DNA of 8,561 bases from an uncultured Oscillibacter sp. GTDB lineage: Bacteria > Bacillota > Clostridia > Oscillospirales > Oscillospiraceae. The notes under the pieces are model-generated. The model had not been told where the DNA came from and did no database searches. It saw only the letters and a program-made list of their open reading frames with translations. Within the stretch, counting starts at the first letter, position 1. Every line of letters begins with the position of its first letter. A program made the position numbers and the translations under genes. Of this stretch, positions 5,913-8,561 are shown piece after piece. Where the stretch lies: NCBI GenBank assembly GCA_904393855.1, contig CAJFNE010000078.1, positions 1 to 8,561 on the forward strand, given 5' to 3'.

Positions 5913-7017
5913 GCGGAAAGAGCGAACGCCCCTGTCGGACCGGGCGCGGGGCCGGGCCCTGCGGACCTGGGGCTTTTACCTGCTGGCGCTGACCGCCTGG
6001 GTGACGGTGGTGCTGCTCCTGGCCTTTCTGGGGTATCTGGTGTGCAGCGCCATCACCTGGTATGACCCCCTGAGTCCCCTCTACCTGTTTTTGAACTGGG
6101 TGCGGGATTACTTCGTCTTTGTATGCGCCCTGGTGGTCCTGGCCGGCTGGGTGGTGATCAGCTACTTCTTCATTGCCAGGCCCGTGGGGCAGGTGGAGGC
6201 CATGGCTCAGGCGGCGGAGCGGCTGGCCGCCCCCGGCGAGGAGCCCATCCATCTGCCGGCGGGGCTGGAGGAGGCGGAGGTCCAGCTGAACGCCGCCCGG
6301 GAACGGGCGCTGCGCAGCGCCCGCTCCGCCCAGGAGGCGGAGCAGCGGAAGAACGACTTGGTGGTCTATCTGGCCCACGACCTGAAAACGCCCCTCACCA
6401 GCGTCATCGGCTACCTGACGCTGCTGCGGGACGAGCCCCAGCTCTCTCCGGAGCTGCGGGCCCGGTATACGGGAATTGCCCTGGACAAGGCGGAGCGGCT
6501 GGAGGACCTGATCAACGAGTTCTTCGACATCACCCGCTTCAACCTCACCCACCTGGAGCTGGAGAAGCAGCCCACGGATCTGACGCGGATGCTTCAGCAG
6601 GTGGTCAGCGAGTTCGGACCCATGCTGGCGGAGGCGGACCTCACCTGCCGCCTGGACCTGCCGGAGAAGCTGGTGTGCCCCTGTGACGGGGAGAAGCTCT
6701 CCCGAGTGTTCGACAATCTGCTACGCAACGCCTCCCACTACAGCCTCCCCGGCACGGAGGTGCGGATCGCGGGCCGCTCTGACGGGGAGACCATCACCTT
6801 GACCTTCACCAACGCCGGAAAGACCATCCCCCAGGAGAAGCTGGACCGGATCTTCGACCAGTTCTTCCGGCTGGACAGCGCCCGGGCCACCCGCACCGGC
6901 GGCGCGGGCCTGGGCCTCGCCATCGCCAGGGAGATCGTGGAGCTCCACGGCGGCACCATCCGGGCGGAGAGCGCCGACAATACGGTGACCTTTACCGTGA
7001 CCCTCCCGGCGTCGTAA
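5905..7017 (+). CDS. vanS: VanS-type membrane sensor histidine kinase
   Basis: Inner-membrane sensor kinase that should phosphorylate VanR; 370 aa from the TTG at 5905. Two transmembrane helices (about 24-46 and 68-91) bracket an extracytoplasmic loop of only about 20 residues, so there is no large sensor domain. A linker follows, then the DHp domain with AHDLKTP (phosphoacceptor H158), N-box DNLLRNASHYS (270-280), a degenerate G1-like NAGKTIP (303-309) and G2 GGAGLGLAI (332-340). The wording around the H-box (KNDLVVYLAHDLKTPLTSVI) is very VanS-like. Start choice: TTG 5905 overlaps the vanR stop (TTGAGTAA) and is preceded by a G-rich GGTGGGG ending 7 nt upstream. The in-frame ATG at 5854 would bury 59 nt in vanR without a ribosome site. 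The kinase motifs look intact. Confidence 0.86.
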   Translation: MSKRKERTPLSDRARGRALRTWGFYLLALTAWVTVVLLLAFLGYLVCSAITWYDPLSPLYLFLNWVRDYFVFVCALVVLAGWVVISYFFIARPVGQVEAMAQAAERLAAPGEEPIHLPAGLEEAEVQLNAARERALRSARSAQEAEQRKNDLVVYLAHDLKTPLTSVIGYLTLLRDEPQLSPELRARYTGIALDKAERLEDLINEFFDITRFNLTHLELEKQPTDLTRMLQQVVSEFGPMLAEADLTCRLDLPEKLVCPCDGEKLSRVFDNLLRNASHYSLPGTEVRIAGRSDGETITLTFTNAGKTIPQEKLDRIFDQFFRLDSARATRTGGAGLGLAIAREIVELHGGTIRAESADNTVTFTVTLPAS

Positions 7018-7046
7018 GGAAATCGCAAGAATTTCACCATGGGTTT

Positions 7047-7068
7047 GCAGGAACTCCGCAGGAAAACC
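7047..7068. promoter_or_regulatory. Candidate VanR operator: 11-bp-period direct repeat
   Basis: GCAGGAACTCC (7047-7057) is followed directly by GCAGGAAAACC (7058-7068), nine of eleven bases identical, and a further GAAAAC repeats at 7070-7075. OmpR-family regulators typically bind tandem direct repeats spaced about one helical turn, and this lies roughly 40-60 bp upstream of the inferred vanG start site. The repeat is visible; VanR binding is inference. Confidence 0.42.
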
Positions 7069-7076
7069 CGAAAACA

Positions 7077-7125
7077 AAAACCGCCTTGTGCTGGTACGAT
7101 GCTCGTATCAAAACAAGGCGGTTTT
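7077..7125. terminator. Long hairpin between vanS and vanG (probable terminator with promoter in its loop)
   Basis: A perfect 13-bp inverted repeat, AAAACCGCCTTGT (7077-7089) and ACAAGGCGGTTTT (7113-7125), encloses a second hairpin GGTACGA/TCGTATC (7093-7099 with 7103-7109, one G-T pair). The right arm ends in TTTT, then CGCTTTT, so + strand transcripts coming from vanS should terminate here. The complementary strand also ends in T-rich sequence, so it may be bidirectional. A terminator call is likely; an attenuator or operator role for the inner palindrome is possible. Confidence 0.72.
7092..7100 (+). promoter_or_regulatory. Candidate vanG-vanXY promoter -10 region
   Basis: TGGTACGAT is an extended -10 (TG-G then TACGAT, 7095-7100), closely resembling the TGGTACAAT proposed for vanR at 5134-5142. 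At 17-bp spacing the -35 position (7072-7077, AAACAA) is poor, as expected for a promoter that depends on an activator such as VanR. Transcription would begin near 7107, about 40 nt before vanG. This is the best candidate in the interval but not a consensus promoter. Confidence 0.38.
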
Positions 7126-7147
7126 CGCTTTTGAGGAGGTTGATTCC

Positions 7148-8188
7148 ATGCAGACGATTCTGGTGCTGTTCGGCGGGTGCTCCACGGAGTACGATGTGTC
7201 CCTGCAGTCCGCCCACGCGGTGCTGCAGGCCCTGGACCCCGGCCGCTTCCGGGCTCTGCCGGTGGGCATCACCCGAGAGGGTCGGTGGCTGCGCTATCAG
7301 GGGGCGGTTTCCCACCTGGAGACCGGGGATTGGCAGACCCAGCCGGGATGCGTGCCCTGCGCCCTGTCCCCGGACCGGGGGGAGCGGCGGCTCCTGTGGC
7401 TGGACGGGTCCGGCAGGAGCGAGACCCTTGAAGCGGCGTTCCCCGTCCTCCACGGGAAGAACGGGGAGGACGGCACCGTCCAGGGTCTGCTGGAGCTGGC
7501 GGACATCCCCGTGATCGGATGCGGGACCCTGGCCAGCGCGCTGTGCATGGACAAGGTCCGGGCCCACCGGCTGGCGGCCTTGGCGGGGGTGCGGGTGCCC
7601 CGGGGCGCGGTGTTCCACCGGGGGACGGCGTCGGTCTCCATGGACCGGGCGGCGGAGGAGCTGGGATATCCCCTGTTCGTGAAGCCCGTCCGGGCCGGGT
7701 CCTCCTTCGGGATCACCCGGGTGACCGCCCCGGACCAGCTGCCCGCCGCCGTGGAGGAGGCGTTCCGCCACGACCGGGAGGTGCTCCTGGAGAAGGCGGT
7801 CCCCGGCTTTGAGGTGGGCTGCGCCGTGCTGGGCAATGAGACTTTAACGGTGGGCGCGGTGGACGAGATCCAGCTGACGGACGGCTTCTTCGACTACACG
7901 GAGAAGTACCACCTGGTCACCTCCCGCATCCACTGCCCCGCCCGGATCACCCCGGAGAAGGCGGCGGAGATTCAGGAGACGGCCAAAACCATCTACCGGG
8001 CCCTGGACTGCCGGGTGTTTGCCCGGGTGGACCTGTTCCTGACCCCGGAGGGGGAGATCGTCTTCAACGAGGTGAACACGATCCCTGGCTTCACCTCCCA
8101 CAGCCGCTACCCCAGCATGATGCGGGAGATCGGGCTGGACTTCCGCGCCCTGGTGACCCGCCTGGTGGAACTGGGGGTGGAGGCATGA
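7148..8188 (+). CDS. vanG: VanG-type D-alanine--D-serine ligase
   Basis: ATP-grasp ligase, predicted to join D-Ala to D-Ser so that peptidoglycan precursors bind vancomycin weakly; cytoplasmic, 346 aa. Seen: FGGCSTEYDVSLQSA (8-22), LHGKNGEDGTVQG (101-113), CMDKVRAHRLA (133-143), PLFVKPVRAGSSFGIT (175-190), omega-loop GFFDYTEKYHL (246-256), ARVDLF (292-297) and FNEVNTIPGFTSHSRYP (306-322), with Mg2+ ligands expected at D295, E308 and N310. These segments match enterococcal VanG closely from memory. The EKY omega-loop fits the D-Ser group and is unlike D-Lac ligases such as VanA. The frame is open upstream to 7088, but ATG 7148 has AGGAGG (7134-7139) 8 nt away. The stop overlaps the vanXY start. 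A housekeeping Ddl is the alternative; the vanRS and vanXY neighbours argue against it. Confidence 0.87.
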   Translation: MQTILVLFGGCSTEYDVSLQSAHAVLQALDPGRFRALPVGITREGRWLRYQGAVSHLETGDWQTQPGCVPCALSPDRGERRLLWLDGSGRSETLEAAFPVLHGKNGEDGTVQGLLELADIPVIGCGTLASALCMDKVRAHRLAALAGVRVPRGAVFHRGTASVSMDRAAEELGYPLFVKPVRAGSSFGITRVTAPDQLPAAVEEAFRHDREVLLEKAVPGFEVGCAVLGNETLTVGAVDEIQLTDGFFDYTEKYHLVTSRIHCPARITPEKAAEIQETAKTIYRALDCRVFARVDLFLTPEGEIVFNEVNTIPGFTSHSRYPSMMREIGLDFRALVTRLVELGVEA

Positions 8189-8561
8189 GGACGGTATCAC
8201 TTTCCCGGGAAAAGGTCTTTACCGGACCCCTGGTGTTGGTGAACCGGGACCACCCTCTCCGGGCGGCGAACGGGGACCTGACCGCCGTGGACGGCGGTCA
8301 CCCGGACATCCTGCTGGACCGGCAGGCGGCCCGGCTGCTGGCTGCCTGCGTCCGGCACGTGGGCGGGGAGCGGGAGATCGTCCCCGTCTCCGGCTGGCGG
8401 AGCCAGGCGGAGCAGCAGCGCATCTGGGACGGCACCCTGGCGGAGAGCGGGGCGGACTTCACCCGCAAGTACGTGGCCTATCCCGGGTGCAGCGAGCACC
8501 AAACGGGCCTTGCCATCGACCTGGGCAAGGCCGCCGGGGTGATCGACTTCATCCGCCCGGC
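8185..8561 (+). CDS. vanXY: VanXY-type D,D-dipeptidase/D,D-carboxypeptidase, 5' part (runs off window)
   Basis: Zinc peptidase of the VanY/VanXY family, predicted to hydrolyse D-Ala-D-Ala dipeptide and trim D-Ala from pentapeptide precursors so that only D-Ser-ending ones remain. The first 125 residues are present. Seen: IVPVSGWRSQAEQQRIW (65-81, conserved R72), DFTRKYVAYPGCSEHQTGLA (91-110) and IDLG, giving zinc ligands H105 and D112. The third zinc ligand and catalytic Glu lie in the missing C-terminal half. No signal peptide or membrane anchor is visible at the N-terminus, which favours cytoplasmic VanXY over membrane-bound VanY. The ATG overlaps the vanG stop (ATGA, 8185-8188); the upstream GGGGG/GGAGG is close, so coupled translation is likely. 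In vanG clusters the serine racemase gene vanT usually follows. Confidence 0.86.
   Translation, partial: MRTVSLSREKVFTGPLVLVNRDHPLRAANGDLTAVDGGHPDILLDRQAARLLAACVRHVGGEREIVPVSGWRSQAEQQRIWDGTLAESGADFTRKYVAYPGCSEHQTGLAIDLGKAAGVIDFIRP

Noticed and set aside
7088..7147. N-terminal extension of the vanG ligase by 20 residues
   Set aside because: The extension is encoded by the terminator hairpin and the ribosome site; ATG 7148 has a well-placed AGGAGG and gives the family's usual N-terminus.
7148..8188. Housekeeping D-Ala-D-Ala ligase (ddl)
   Set aside because: The residues across the ATP-grasp and omega-loop are closer to VanG as remembered, and the gene is coupled to vanXY and preceded by vanRS.
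1..8561. CRISPR arrays, tRNA or rRNA genes, insertion sequences, phage attachment sites
   Set aside because: No regularly spaced repeats, cloverleaf sequences, transposase or integrase frames, or terminal inverted repeats with target duplications were seen.

Overview
The window looks like chromosome from a high-GC, strictly anaerobic Firmicute. The nearest fit is a gut Clostridia lineage of the Oscillospiraceae/Flavonifractor-Oscillibacter kind. The evidence is GC-rich coding sequence with AGGAGG-type ribosome sites and AT-rich promoters, an oxygen-sensitive [FeFe]-hydrogenase of the electron-bifurcating type, and a vanG-type cluster of the sort found silently in many gut Clostridia. This taxonomic placement is inference. 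All genes read on the + strand and were recognised from sequence memory, not from a search.

Layout. (1) 1-580: 3' part of an RluA/RluD-family RNA pseudouridine synthase, closed by a textbook terminator (595-618). (2) 619-981: a long AT-rich intergenic region without a credible gene. It holds a nested inverted repeat (647-750), a strong extended -10 promoter (831-859), a Rex-like redox operator on the -10 box (850-867), a possible second Rex-like site 42 bp upstream, and a leader with two competing hairpins. (3) 982-5064: a tight hydC-hydB-hydA operon encoding a trimeric, probably electron-bifurcating [FeFe]-hydrogenase. (4) 5065-5213: an operon-end hairpin and a new promoter back to back. (5) 5214-7017: vanR-vanS two-component system. 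(6) 7018-7147: a compact regulatory region with an 11-bp-period direct repeat and a long hairpin whose loop carries a candidate promoter. (7) 7148-8561: a vanG-type D-Ala-D-Ser ligase and the start of a vanXY D,D-peptidase that runs off the window.

How the parts work together. HydC, HydB and HydA should couple oxidation of NADH and reduced ferredoxin to H2 evolution, or the reverse. The Rex-like operator would let the NADH/NAD+ ratio set hydrogenase expression, so the enzyme's substrate controls its own gene. The van genes form a second module: VanS senses a cell-wall signal, VanR activates, VanG makes D-Ala-D-Ser precursors and VanXY removes D-Ala-ending ones. The serine racemase VanT expected next lies outside the window. 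I see no wholly new system. The most interesting material is regulatory: the redox operator on the hydrogenase promoter and the terminator-with-embedded-promoter arrangement between vanS and vanG.
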